Below, in pieces: positions 24,720-32,439 of a stretch of DNA of 64,000 nucleotides. The notes under the pieces were generated by a model. That model was not told the origin of the DNA, ran no database searches, and saw nothing but the letters and a program-made list of their open reading frames with translations. This DNA comes from JAXHUH01 sp034211175 (GTDB taxonomy: Bacteria; Actinomycetota; Acidimicrobiia; Acidimicrobiales; CAIXPF01): the NCBI GenBank assembly GCA_034211175.1, contig JAXHUH010000301.1:1-64000 (forward strand), read 5' to 3'. The translations under genes were made by a program, and so were the position numbers. Positions within the stretch are counted from its first letter, which is position 1. Every line of letters starts with the position of its first letter.

Positions 24720-25505
24720 TCAGCTCTCGCCGTCGGGCGCGAGCACGGCCGACGGCACCAGAGCGCCAGCGGCGATGAGCGCCACGGTCCCGGCGCTGAT
24801 CGGCACGAACACGGGGACCGCGACCTCCGAGTGGTCGAGTGCAACGGCGAGTGGGGTCGCGATGACCGGCGGCACCGCGACCATCGCCCAGAAGGCGACT
24901 CGCTCGCGGCGCGGCGGGTGGTGCCGGCGGACCCGGGCCACGGTGTCCGCCCCGTACCACGCCTCGAGCCGGCCGCCGGCGGCGATCGCGGCCACGAGGG
25001 CCACGAACAGCAGGCTGCCGGCGACGTGGCCGGTGTACTGGAGCACCTTCGCCCCGGTGACCCCGCCGGCGACCGGGAGCGTGGCCAGGACGCCGTCGAG
25101 CCCGAGCCACCGCGAGCCCCACCGCTCGGTGTGGGTGAACCCGTCGATGAGGACGTGGCTGGCCGCACCCAGGGTGGCGCCGACGAGCAGCGGCCCTGGT
25201 CGGGGCGGTCGGGTGCTGATCACCCGGTAGGAGCGCAGCCGCAGCGGGCCGAGGTCGGGCAGGTGGGCGAAGATCCCCGCCGCGGCGCGCCAGCGGACCA
25301 CGACGGTCGCCACGATCGTGAACGGCAGCGCCCACACGACGAGGCCGACGGCGTCGTGGCTGTGGCGGTCGAACCACGACCCGAGGGCGTAGGCGAGGTC
25401 GGGCGCGGCGGCGCCGATGCACAGCGCGGTGCCGTCGATCCACGTCGGCCAGCGCAGCTTGAGCGCGGCGACGAGGCCTTGGTGGGCGGGGAACGTGACC
25501 GGCAC
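24720..25505 (-). CDS. DUF4184 family membrane protein
   Basis: A 261-residue integral membrane protein starting MPVTFPAHQGLVAALK, the typical DUF4184 opening, with a conserved SHVLIDGFTHTERWG segment and about seven hydrophobic helices. The His/Asp residues in the helices recall membrane hydrolases such as YdjM, but no activity is known for this family. The gene lies 27 bases from the TetR gene on the same strand. Confidence 0.82.
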   Translation of the reverse strand: MPVTFPAHQGLVAALKLRWPTWIDGTALCIGAAAPDLAYALGSWFDRHSHDAVGLVVWALPFTIVATVVVRWRAAAGIFAHLPDLGPLRLRSYRVISTRPPRPGPLLVGATLGAASHVLIDGFTHTERWGSRWLGLDGVLATLPVAGGVTGAKVLQYTGHVAGSLLFVALVAAIAAGGRLEAWYGADTVARVRRHHPPRRERVAFWAMVAVPPVIATPLAVALDHSEVAVPVFVPISAGTVALIAAGALVPSAVLAPDGES

Positions 25506-25532
25506 GGTTCTCCAGTGTCGCGAGACGGGCGC

Positions 25533-26069
25533 TCAGCGCGCGATGGCGGCGACCGCGGTCCGGGCCGCCTCGGGGTGGCCGAGGTGGTGGAGCAGCAGGG
25601 CGCCGTCGAGGTTGGCGAGCAGCGCGATCGCGGACGGTCGGGGGTCGCCGTCGTCGGGCGGCTCGACCCGATCGGCGAGCCAGGCGATCCAGCCGTCGAG
25701 CATCGCCGAGGCCAACGTGCGCTGGGGTTCGAGCCCGGCGGCGGCCTGGCCGGCAAGCTCGAACCACAGGGCGAACACCCGGTCGGCCTCCGGGGTGGTG
25801 AGCAGCGGGAACGCGGCGCCGAGCAGCTCGGCGGGTGGGCGGCGCCCCTCGCCGAACGCGGCTTCGAGCTGGGCGATGAGCCGGCCGGCGAGCACGCCGA
25901 GCACCGCCTCGAGCAGGTCGGCCTTGGTGGGGAAGTAGTACACGAGCGTTCGGTCGGCGATCCCGATCCGCTTCGCGAGCCGCCCGAACGTCAGCTCCCC
26001 GAGCCCGCCCTCCAGCGCGGCGTCCACCGCGGCGGCCAGGAGCTCGTCCTCGTCGTGGCGGCGGGCCAT
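25533..26069 (-). CDS. TetR-family repressor
   Basis: A 178-residue regulator. The helix-turn-helix is LTFGRLAKRIGIADRTLVYYFPTKADLLEAVL (about residues 24-56). The ligand-binding domain is alpha-helical with no recognisable effector signature. The ATG 26069 has a good AAGGGGGT ribosome-binding site. It is divergent from an alpha/beta hydrolase, with two matching palindromes between the genes, so it very probably represses both. Confidence 0.9.
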   Translation of the reverse strand: MARRHDEDELLAAAVDAALEGGLGELTFGRLAKRIGIADRTLVYYFPTKADLLEAVLGVLAGRLIAQLEAAFGEGRRPPAELLGAAFPLLTTPEADRVFALWFELAGQAAAGLEPQRTLASAMLDGWIAWLADRVEPPDDGDPRPSAIALLANLDGALLLHHLGHPEAARTAVAAIAR

Positions 26070-26081
26070 CACCCCCTTGAC

Positions 26082-26123
26082 TGTAGTGGTCGCTACACAT
26101 ACGTTGATGTAGTGACCACTACA
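26082..26123. promoter_or_regulatory. double TetR operator
   Basis: Two 16-bp palindromes: 26082-26097 (tgtagtggtcgctaca, one mismatch) and 26108-26123 (tgtagtgaccactaca, perfect). The core is GTAGTG-N2-CACTAC. The second covers the GTG start of the hydrolase and ends four bases past the -10-like TACGTT (26100-26105). Confidence 0.78.
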
Positions 26124-27026
26124 ACTCCGTCTCCTGCAACTCCGTTCGTCGAGCAGTGGGTCCCGGTCCGGGGCGGTGAGGTCCGGGTGCGTCGTCGCCC
26201 GGCGGCCGACCCGTCGGGTGCTCCGACCCCCGTCGTGTTCGTCCACGGCGCGTTCGCCAACGGCCATCTGTGGGACGGCGTGGCCGCCGCGCTCGACGGG
26301 CGGCCGGACCTCGATCTGGTGCTTCCCGACCTGCCGATGGGTGCTCACCACCGGCCGATGACGGCCGACGCCGACCTGTCGTTGGGTGGGCTCGCCCGGA
26401 TCGTGCTCGACGTGGCCGACGCGCTCGACCTCGATCGCCTGGTCGTCGTCGGCAACGACTCGGGTGGTGCCATCACCCAGGTCGCGCTGGGTACGGTGCC
26501 CGACCGGTTCGCCGGCGCACTCCTCACCCCGACCGAGACGGCCGAGCACTTCCCGCCCGGCTACTTCCGGTTCCTGTTCCCGCCGCTGCGGCTCCGCTCG
26601 CTGATGTGGGCGACGGCCCGGCTCCTGCGGACCGACGTCGGTCGCCGCCTCCCGCTCACGTTCGGCCACCTGATCAGGCGTCGCCTGCCGGCCGCCGAGG
26701 CGGAGCGGATGATGGGCCCGTTGTGGCGCTCGGCGGGTGCCCGCGACGACCTCCGGCGGGTGCTGCGATCGGTCGACGCCGCCGAGCTCGCCGAGGCCTC
26801 GGCCCGGTTCGACGAGGTGCGTGCCTCGGTCGACGTCGCCTGGGTCGCCGGTGACCGGATCTTCCCCGACGCCGACGCCGACCTCCTGGCGGCGGCGTTC
26901 CCGAACGGCCGCCGCGTCGCCGACATCGACGCCAGCCTCTCGCTCGTGCCGCTCGACCAGCCGGCCGCCGTCGCCGACCGCCTGGTCGACCTCGTGGCCC
27001 GGGTCCGGGCCGTCGAGCCGGCCTGA
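26112..27026 (+). CDS. alpha/beta hydrolase, haloalkane-dehalogenase-like
   Basis: A 304-residue soluble alpha/beta hydrolase. The oxyanion motif is FVHGAFANGHLWDGV and the nucleophile elbow is VVGNDSGGA, which puts Asp in the nucleophile position, as in haloalkane dehalogenases and epoxide hydrolases. The usual C-terminal catalytic His is not found: the region reads DASLSLVPLDQP. The start GTG lies in the second TetR operator, six bases after a TACGTT -10, so the message is leaderless. The substrate is unknown; control by the divergent TetR suggests a response to a small molecule. Confidence 0.82.
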   Translation: MTTTTPSPATPFVEQWVPVRGGEVRVRRRPAADPSGAPTPVVFVHGAFANGHLWDGVAAALDGRPDLDLVLPDLPMGAHHRPMTADADLSLGGLARIVLDVADALDLDRLVVVGNDSGGAITQVALGTVPDRFAGALLTPTETAEHFPPGYFRFLFPPLRLRSLMWATARLLRTDVGRRLPLTFGHLIRRRLPAAEAERMMGPLWRSAGARDDLRRVLRSVDAAELAEASARFDEVRASVDVAWVAGDRIFPDADADLLAAAFPNGRRVADIDASLSLVPLDQPAAVADRLVDLVARVRAVEPA

Positions 27027-27039
27027 TTCGAGGTCGCGC

Positions 27040-27070
27040 TTGACCCTCCCCTCGGGGGAGGTCGGAGAGT
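27040..27070 (+). promoter_or_regulatory. MerR-type promoter with long spacer
   Basis: TTGACC (27040-27045) and GAGAGT (27065-27070) are separated by 19 bases, longer than the normal 17, and an imperfect GC-rich dyad (ccctcccct / gggggaggt) fills the spacer. This is the layout used by MerR activators. The start codon is seven bases beyond the -10. Confidence 0.6.
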
Positions 27071-27077
27071 ACGGGGT

Positions 27078-27944
27078 GTGGAAGATCGATCACCCCAGCC
27101 CGGCCGGGCGCCCGGCGACGCCATGTTGGGCATCGGCACGTTCTCCCGGGCCAGCCTGCTGTCGGTGAAGGCGCTGCGGGCGTACCACGAGTCGGGCCTC
27201 CTGGTGCCGGCCCGTGTGGACGACCGCACCGGCTACCGGTGGTACGAGCCGAGCCAGCTCACCGACGCCCGCGTGATCCGCCGGTTGCGCGACCTCGACC
27301 TGCCCCTCGCCGACATCGCCACGGTGCTGACCGGGCGCGACCCCGACGTGACCGCCAAGGTGCTGGCCGACCACGAGGCGGTGATGCGTGAGCGGCTGGC
27401 CGACGCGTCCCGGATCGTGGCCGAGCTCCAGTCGGGCATGGAGCTGCCGGCGATGCACACGCCCGTCCACGTGGGCCGGATCGAGGCGCAGACGACGCTC
27501 GAGGTGCGGGGCACGGTGACCGAGCGGGAGTACGCCGGCTTCCTCGGCGTGGCCTACGACGCCATCGGCCGGGTGCTCACCGGGACCGCCGGACTCGTGC
27601 CCGCCGGCCCCTTCGGCGCCCTGTACCCGCCGACGGCCCACGACGAGCCCCACGAGGTCGTCGCCTACGCCCCGCTCGTCGCGGCCGCACCGCTGCCCGA
27701 CGACCGCGGTGCCGCCGGCATCGGCCACCTGCCCGCGGTCGACGTGGCCGTGCTGGTGCACGAGGGCCCCTACGACACCGTCTCGGGCACCTACGCGCTG
27801 CTCGGCACCTGGGTCGCGGCCAACGCCACGCCGGCCGAGCTGCCGGTGCGCGAGATCTACCTGACCAGCTACTCGGAGACCGACGACCCCTCGGCGTTCC
27901 GCACCGAGATCTGCTGGCCGATCGACGTGGCCGACCAGCCCTGA
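27078..27944 (+). CDS. MerR-family activator with GyrI-like effector domain
   Basis: A 288-residue regulator. The MerR helix-turn-helix is IGTFSRASLLSVKALRAYHESGLLVPARVDDRTGYRWYE, followed by a dimerisation helix and a GyrI/BmrR-type ligand-binding domain (from about residue 135), as in drug-responsive BmrR. GTG 27078 suits the promoter spacing; ATG 27123 (MLGIGTFSRAS) would match the family N-terminus better and is the alternative. The next gene is a VOC protein, possibly its target. Confidence 0.88.
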   Translation: MEDRSPQPGRAPGDAMLGIGTFSRASLLSVKALRAYHESGLLVPARVDDRTGYRWYEPSQLTDARVIRRLRDLDLPLADIATVLTGRDPDVTAKVLADHEAVMRERLADASRIVAELQSGMELPAMHTPVHVGRIEAQTTLEVRGTVTEREYAGFLGVAYDAIGRVLTGTAGLVPAGPFGALYPPTAHDEPHEVVAYAPLVAAAPLPDDRGAAGIGHLPAVDVAVLVHEGPYDTVSGTYALLGTWVAANATPAELPVREIYLTSYSETDDPSAFRTEICWPIDVADQP

Positions 27945-28009
27945 CCGCTCGCCCGAGCGCACCGGGTCCCCCGACCCGACCATCCGCAACACCGCCAGGA
28001 GGCACCGCC

Positions 28010-28366
28010 ATGACCATCACCCCCGGCAACATCACCTTCGACTGCGACGACACCCTCGCCGTCGCCGGCTTCTGGTCGGCCGCACTCGGCCGCGACCTCG
28101 CCGACGGCCCGACGCCGTACTTCTGCTCGATCCCGCCGACCGAGACCGGTCAGCCCGGCTGGTTCTTCATCAAGGTCCCCGAGGCGAAGGACGTGAAGAA
28201 CCGGGTCCACATCGACTTCGCATCGGACGACCCCCGGGCCGACATCGACCGCCTCCTCGAGCTCGGCGCGTCGAAGCTCGGCGACCACGACGAGTGGGGC
28301 CACTCGTGGACCACCCTCGCCGACCCCGAGGGCAACGAGTTCTGCGTCTCCCGCGTCGCCACCTGA
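28010..28366 (+). CDS. VOC / glyoxalase-like protein
   Basis: A 118-residue vicinal-oxygen-chelate fold protein. It starts MTITPGNITFDCDDTLAVAGFWSAALGR and ends with DPEGNEFCVSR, the usual second half. The first metal ligand position (a His in most members) is Asp/Cys here (TFDCDD), so enzymatic metal chemistry is uncertain. A GGAGG site precedes it. It may be a drug-binding or -modifying protein under the upstream MerR regulator. Confidence 0.85.
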   Translation: MTITPGNITFDCDDTLAVAGFWSAALGRDLADGPTPYFCSIPPTETGQPGWFFIKVPEAKDVKNRVHIDFASDDPRADIDRLLELGASKLGDHDEWGHSWTTLADPEGNEFCVSRVAT

Positions 28367-28399
28367 GCGCCTGTCGCGGCACAATGCCTGCACTGCCGC

Positions 28400-28405
28400 T
28401 ACTCT
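28400..28405 (+). promoter_or_regulatory. leaderless -10 element of the second toxin-antitoxin pair
   Basis: TACTCT, six bases before ATG 28412. Confidence 0.6.
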
Positions 28406-28411
28406 CGCGGC

Positions 28412-28648
28412 ATGGCGACGACGATCACGATCCGTCACGTGCCCGAAGAGGTCCGTAACGAGTTGGCAGCTCGCGCGGCCCGGAGCGGTCGCTCGCTCCA
28501 GGAGCTCATGCTCGATGAGGTGGTGCGAATGGCCTCGAAGCCGTCGACCGAGGACCTGTTGGCGAGGGTGCGGGAGCGGAAGCGTCGAGACGGCACGAGG
28601 ATCAGCCGGGACGAGATCCTCGCCGCCCGCAATGCTGATCGCCGCTGA
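28412..28648 (+). CDS. ribbon-helix-helix antitoxin (FitA/VapB type)
   Basis: A 78-residue protein. TTITIRHVPEEVRNELAARAARSGRSLQELML is a ribbon-helix-helix DNA-binding domain of FitA-like antitoxins; the C-terminal half (ARVRERKRRDGTRISRDEILAARN) is the toxin-binding part. Followed nine bases later by a PIN toxin. Confidence 0.9.
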   Translation: MATTITIRHVPEEVRNELAARAARSGRSLQELMLDEVVRMASKPSTEDLLARVRERKRRDGTRISRDEILAARNADRR

Positions 28649-28657
28649 GCATCGGCG

Positions 28658-29062
28658 ATGGTGCTCCGGGTCTTCGATGCGTCGGCGGTGGTCGCGATGC
28701 TGCTCGACGACGATGCCGACGGGCGGTGGTGCGCTACGACGTTTGCGGACTCGGAGCTCTACGCCCCACACCTGATGCCATTCGAAGTCGCGAACGTCAT
28801 CCGGCGCTTCGAGCTCCGTGGCGTTGTCGACTCATCGGCTGCGGGTGCGGCGTTCGCCGACTTGCGAGATGTCGGGGTCGAGCTCGTTCCGCTCGACGTC
28901 GTCGCGGACCGGGTGTGGTCCCTGCGAGCGAATCTCACGGCCTACGACGCGGCCTATGTCGCGACGGCCGAGGCGGTCGACGGGGAGCTCGTCACCCTCG
29001 ATCGCCGGATGGTTGCCGCTGCCGGCCCGTTGTGCCCGATCCTCGCGCCACCCCTCGGCTGA
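28658..29062 (+). CDS. PIN-domain ribonuclease toxin (VapC type)
   Basis: A 134-residue PIN nuclease with all acidic residues: FDASAVVAML, Glu in MPFEVANVI, Asp in LTAYDAAYVATAEAV and the final Asp in VTLDRRM. Unlike the first vapBC pair in this window, the partner is an RHH antitoxin, so the two systems are not close copies. Confidence 0.92.
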   Translation: MVLRVFDASAVVAMLLDDDADGRWCATTFADSELYAPHLMPFEVANVIRRFELRGVVDSSAAGAAFADLRDVGVELVPLDVVADRVWSLRANLTAYDAAYVATAEAVDGELVTLDRRMVAAAGPLCPILAPPLG

Positions 29063-29130
29063 GCGTTCGGGCGCTGCCGGCCCGGCGCACGGCGTGCCGG
29101 CGCACCGTGTCGATCGTCCCGGCGACGGGG

Positions 29131-29185
29131 GTCACAAGTCGTGGTGGCGGTGCTACTCTCGAACCGTAAGTTACCCACGGGTAAC
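29131..29185 (+). promoter_or_regulatory. promoter and operator of the acyl-CoA dehydrogenase gene
   Basis: GTCACA (29131-29136) and TACTCT (29154-29159) with a 17-base spacer form a -35/-10 pair. Just downstream is a perfect palindrome gttacccacgggtaac (29170-29185), placed to block the start of transcription. The repressor is unknown; TetR regulators of fatty-acid genes bind palindromes of this kind. The rest of the 205-bp intergenic region holds nothing else I can identify. Confidence 0.65.
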
Positions 29186-29267
29186 CACGGCCGGGTACGG
29201 CCGAGACCCGTGGTGTCACCAGGATCGGGTAGCGCCGGGCAACCGGACGGGTCGAAGGGGATGTGAG

Positions 29268-30479
29268 ATGCCCGAGTTCTCTCTCGAGCTCAACGAGGAC
29301 CAGCAGCAGATCCAGAAGTGGGTCCACGACTTCGCCGAGACGGTGATCCGCCCAGCGGGTGCCGAGTGGGACGAGCGCGAGGAGACCCCGTGGCCGGTCA
29401 TCCAGGAGGCCGCCAAGGTCGGCCTCTACGGCTTCGACCTGATGGCGTCGGCGTTCAGTGACGACACCGGCCAGACCTGGCCGGTCGTGCTCGAGGAGCT
29501 GTTCTGGGGTGACGCCGGCATCGGCCTGTCGCTGATGGGCACCGGCCTCGCGGTTGCCGGCATCGTCGGCCAGGGCACGCCCGAGCAGGTGGGCGAGTGG
29601 ATCCCCGAGTGCTTCGGCACGCCCGATGACGTGAAGCTCGGGGCGTTCTGCGTGAGCGAGCCCGACGCCGGCTCCGACGTGTCGAGCCTGCGCACCCGTG
29701 CGGTCTACGACGAGGCCGCCGACGAGTGGGTCCTCGACGGTGTGAAGACGTGGATCACCAACGGCGGCATCGCCAACATCCACGTCGTGGTCGCCGCGGT
29801 CGACCCCGAGCTGCGGGGCAAGGGCCAGGCCAGCTTCATCATCCCGCCGAACACGCCCGGTCTCAGCCAGGGCCAGAAGTTCCGCAAGCACGGGATCCGG
29901 GCCAGCCACACCGCCGAGGTCGTCCTCGACGGCGTGCGGGTGCCGGGCCGGTGCCTGCTCGGCGGCAAGGAGAAGCTCGACGAGCGCCTCGCCCGGGCCC
30001 GCGAGGGCCAGTCGAGCCGGGTCCAGGCCGCGATGCAGACGTTCGAGTCGACCCGCCCGTCGGTGGCGGCCCAGGCGATCGGCATCGCCCGGGCGGCGTA
30101 CGAGTACTCGCTCGACTACGCCAAGGAGCGCCAGCAGTTCGGCAAGCCGATCATCATGAACCAGTCGATCGCGTTCATGCTCGCCGACATGGCCACCGAG
30201 ATCGACGCGGCCAGGCTGCTCGTGCGCCGCGCGGCGTGGTTGGCCCGTAACGGCGGCTACACCAACGCCGAGGGCTCGATGTCGAAGCTGAAGGCCGGCC
30301 GGGTCGCCGTGTGGGCGACCGAGCGGGCGATGCAGATCCTCGGCGGCTACGGCTACGTCAACGAGTACCCCGTCGAGCGCTGGCACCGCGACGCCAAGAT
30401 CTACGACATCTTCGAAGGCACCGAGCAGATCCAGCAGCTGGTGATCGGACGGGCCATCTCCGGCCTCCGGATCGAGTAG
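29268..30479 (+). CDS. acyl-CoA dehydrogenase
   Basis: A 403-residue FAD enzyme for alpha,beta-oxidation of acyl-CoA. It starts at ATG 29268 (MPEFSLELNEDQQQIQKW) with GAAGGGG upstream. The family signatures are clear: GAFCVSEPDAGSDVSSLRT, WITNGG, RQQFGKPI and the C-terminal QILGGYGYVNEYPVERWHRDAK with DIFEGTEQIQQLVIGR, where Glu of FEGTEQ is in the catalytic-base position of the short/medium-chain type. Chain length cannot be told. It stands alone and has its own operator. Confidence 0.95.
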   Translation: MPEFSLELNEDQQQIQKWVHDFAETVIRPAGAEWDEREETPWPVIQEAAKVGLYGFDLMASAFSDDTGQTWPVVLEELFWGDAGIGLSLMGTGLAVAGIVGQGTPEQVGEWIPECFGTPDDVKLGAFCVSEPDAGSDVSSLRTRAVYDEAADEWVLDGVKTWITNGGIANIHVVVAAVDPELRGKGQASFIIPPNTPGLSQGQKFRKHGIRASHTAEVVLDGVRVPGRCLLGGKEKLDERLARAREGQSSRVQAAMQTFESTRPSVAAQAIGIARAAYEYSLDYAKERQQFGKPIIMNQSIAFMLADMATEIDAARLLVRRAAWLARNGGYTNAEGSMSKLKAGRVAVWATERAMQILGGYGYVNEYPVERWHRDAKIYDIFEGTEQIQQLVIGRAISGLRIE

Positions 30480-30488
30480 GAACTCCCT

Positions 30489-30514
30489 GCTCGGCGCGGG
30501 TTTCGGCGCCGAGC
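30489..30514 (+). terminator. hairpin after the acyl-CoA dehydrogenase gene
   Basis: Nine-base arms gctcggcgc (30489-30497) and gcgccgagc (30506-30514), loop of eight bases, ten bases past the stop codon. Confidence 0.65.
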
Positions 30515-30543
30515 GGTAGCTCGCCTCGTTGCTCGTGAAGGTG

Positions 30544-30573
30544 CTGCGCCGGCCCTCGAAGGGGCCGGCGCAG
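30544..30573. terminator. second, 12-bp stem hairpin
   Basis: Arms ctgcgccggccc (30544-30555) and its complement (30562-30573) with a six-base loop. Together with the hairpin at 30489 it gives a double terminator before the accessory region. Confidence 0.7.
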
Positions 30574-30716
30574 TGCTGTTGGGGCGTCGGTCGGGGGAAC
30601 GCGTGCGGGCCACGAGCACCGGCCACCGCAGCCAGGCGCAACGCCAGACGGGCAGACGGATGCACAGCCGCCGCAGTAGCCAGCGCGGCACCTACTTCCT
30701 CGACCGACACGCGCCC

Positions 30717-30953
30717 CGAAAGCGGGTCTGCAAGGACGCCGGTCTGGACCCGATGTGGCGCCTGCACGACCTGCGCCACTGGTCGGCCACCCACGCCATC
30801 GCCGGCGGCCACGACGTCCGCTCGGTCGCCCCCCGCCTCGGCCACGCCGACCCCACCACCACGATGCGCACCTACGCCCACGCCCTCGAGGGCCGCGACA
30901 CCGCCATCGCCGACACCCTCGCCACCGTCCTCGACGGTCATCAGCCGATGTGA
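30717..30953 (+). pseudogene. truncated tyrosine recombinase (phage-type integrase) remnant
   Basis: Only the C-terminal catalytic part of an integrase is left: KRVCKDAGLDPMWRLHDLRHWSATHAIAGG, then LGHADPTTTMRTYAHALEGRD. Box II HxLRH, the LGH motif and the Tyr nucleophile (TYAHA) are intact, but the N-terminal DNA-binding domain and the first catalytic Arg are missing. The frame is open from 30573, but the upstream translation is not integrase-like. It marks the edge of an old insertion; no tRNA or att duplication was seen nearby. Confidence 0.85.
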
Positions 30954-31040
30954 TTTCAGATCCGATCGACGGCGCCGGTCGTGCCGTTGAGGAGCGACGG
31001 CCGGCGGCAGGGTCAATGGTTCGCTGTCAGAGGGGTGCGG

Positions 31041-31046
31041 TACGAT
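31041..31046 (+). promoter_or_regulatory. leaderless -10 element of a small gene
   Basis: TACGAT, seven bases before ATG 31054. Confidence 0.55.
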
Positions 31047-31053
31047 GCAGCGC

Positions 31054-31284
31054 ATGGAGAGCAAGGCGGACGCGCTCGAGCTGCTGGCCCAGGCGACTGA
31101 GGCCGACGATCCGGAGCTGAACTACCGAGCGCTCAACGCGTGGAGCGACGGGCTCGGCGATCGGACCCGCGAGGTCATCGAACGACGCCAGCGGCGTTTG
31201 GCGATGGGTCTTCCACCTGCAGCGGCGGACGAGCGGCTTGACCCGGACCGCGTCCGGGCTGCGGTCGCCCGACGCGACTCGTAG
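31054..31284 (+). CDS. small protein of unknown function
   Basis: A 76-residue, mostly helical protein (MESKADALELLAQATEADDPEL..., then RTREVIERRQRRLAMG). The ATG at 31054 is preferred over 31045 because a -10-like TACGAT lies seven bases upstream. No family recognised. The next gene starts directly after its stop codon, so they are one transcript. A toxin-antitoxin-like pair is possible by size and layout only. Confidence 0.6.
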   Translation: MESKADALELLAQATEADDPELNYRALNAWSDGLGDRTREVIERRQRRLAMGLPPAAADERLDPDRVRAAVARRDS

Positions 31285-31566
31285 GTGAGCGACGCTACTC
31301 CGCCGCCGTACGCGGTCGACGACCCGGAGTTCCTCGCCGTCCAGTTCGGTCAGCGCTATCAGGGTCTGACCGAACCGCTGCTCGCGGCATTCGTTGAGAT
31401 CGGCTGGGACCCGATGAGCGGTCCGCACACGACCGTCCTGTCGGACGTGCAAGGCGCGAAGACCGTCGAGCGGTTCATGCCTGACATCGACGTCGTGCTC
31501 AACTACGTCGTGTTCGATGACGTCCGCCAAGTCATGATCACGAGGGTCACTCGCGGGATCGGCTGA
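31285..31566 (+). CDS. small protein of unknown function
   Basis: A 93-residue protein, GTG start immediately after the stop of the preceding gene. The sequence DDPEFLAVQFGQRYQGLTEPLLAAF and FDDVRQVMITRVTRGIG shows mixed helix and strand. Not recognised. Its tight coupling to the helical protein upstream suggests that they act together. Confidence 0.6.
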   Translation: MSDATPPPYAVDDPEFLAVQFGQRYQGLTEPLLAAFVEIGWDPMSGPHTTVLSDVQGAKTVERFMPDIDVVLNYVVFDDVRQVMITRVTRGIG

Positions 31567-31638
31567 GCATCGCTCGCCAGTGGGCCGGGGCCGGCCGGAC
31601 GAGGTCCGGCCAAACCCGCACAACGTGAGGAGGTAGCG

Positions 31639-31917
31639 GTGACGACGTCATGCGAGATCACGGTCACGCTGCCCGCGGACGTGAACCAGGTCGACGACAC
31701 GGGCTTCGTGTGGGCGTTCCTGAGCGACGCAGCGGAGCCGGAGCGTGTCCGGCCGGGGGCGATCATCGTGGCCGGCGACCCCGTCGAGCCGTTCCTGGCC
31801 CGGGTGATCGATGTCGTCGCCGGCCCTGGCGACGAGTCGATCATGCACCTCGATGTGCTCGGCGCCCTCGATCAGACGATCGAGGAGCTACGTCACGCCG
31901 GCCTTCTCCCGGCGTAG
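31639..31917 (+). CDS. small protein of unknown function
   Basis: A 92-residue acidic protein (TSCEITVTLPADVNQVDDTGFVWAFLSDA, then IIVAGDPVEPFLARVIDVVAG). A strong GAGGAGGT ribosome-binding site lies just before the GTG start. Predicted beta-rich. Family not recognised. It lies in the accessory region next to toxin-antitoxin remnants. Confidence 0.6.
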   Translation: MTTSCEITVTLPADVNQVDDTGFVWAFLSDAAEPERVRPGAIIVAGDPVEPFLARVIDVVAGPGDESIMHLDVLGALDQTIEELRHAGLLPA

Positions 31918-32112
31918 CGGTCCGAGCTCGTCCCACCCCTGGTCACGAACCTGGCCAGCTCCCGCCGAGGCACCCGCAAGCACCTGCCGACCTGTGTGAC
32001 CGGCAACCCGTCGACACCGCTCTACCTTCAGCTCGACGACGACGATCTGATCATCCACGCCATGGCCCTCCGACCTGTGTTCCGGACCTACCTGACCGGA
32101 GAAGACTCATGA
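31918..32112 (+). pseudogene. probable truncated toxin gene
   Basis: The open frame between stops 31917 and 32112 encodes a C-terminal piece, LYLQLDDDDLIIHAMALRPVFRTYL, which resembles the end of small toxins found in front of ribbon-helix-helix antitoxins (the IHAM.LR pattern). The frame is only 64 codons long, has no convincing start and lacks the N-terminal half of such toxins. Its TGA overlaps the ATG of the following antitoxin gene (ATGA), preserving the original operon junction. Recognition of the toxin family is from memory and uncertain. Confidence 0.5.
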
Positions 32113-32378
32113 CCCGACGCACCGAGACCGGCAAGGAGCTGACCGACGAGGACCTGGCGAAGATCGCCGACGACTTCGAGCGGGCCGAGTTCACGCCCGG
32201 TGACATCGAGAAGATCAAGCAGACCCGCCGTCGGTCGCCCCGCATCGGCTCCACCACCGCCGAAGTCTTCACCTTCCGCGTCCCCTCCAGCTACAAGGAA
32301 CGGATCAAGGCCCGCGCCGACGCTGACGCCACCACGGAGAGCCAGGTCATCCGCGACGCCCTCGACGCATACCTCTGA
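32109..32378 (+). CDS. ribbon-helix-helix antitoxin, probably orphaned
   Basis: An 89-residue protein. The N-terminal half is charged and helical (LTDEDLAKIADDFERAEFTPGDIEKIKQTRRR), and the C-terminal part TAEVFTFRVPSSYKERIKARADADATTESQVIRDALDAYL is a ribbon-helix-helix domain. This arrangement is typical of CopG-type antitoxins. The overlapping gene upstream looks like a shortened toxin, so this antitoxin may have lost its partner. Confidence 0.75.
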   Translation: MTRRTETGKELTDEDLAKIADDFERAEFTPGDIEKIKQTRRRSPRIGSTTAEVFTFRVPSSYKERIKARADADATTESQVIRDALDAYL

Positions 32379-32439
32379 AGATCGCCGGAGGCTGTGACCT
32401 ACGCTGCCGTACCGTCCGGCTCGTGGCGGGCTCCGACGG

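Noticed and set aside
30560..31050. Attachment site or tRNA gene next to the integrase remnant
   Set aside because: No tRNA cloverleaf or direct repeat was seen at either side.
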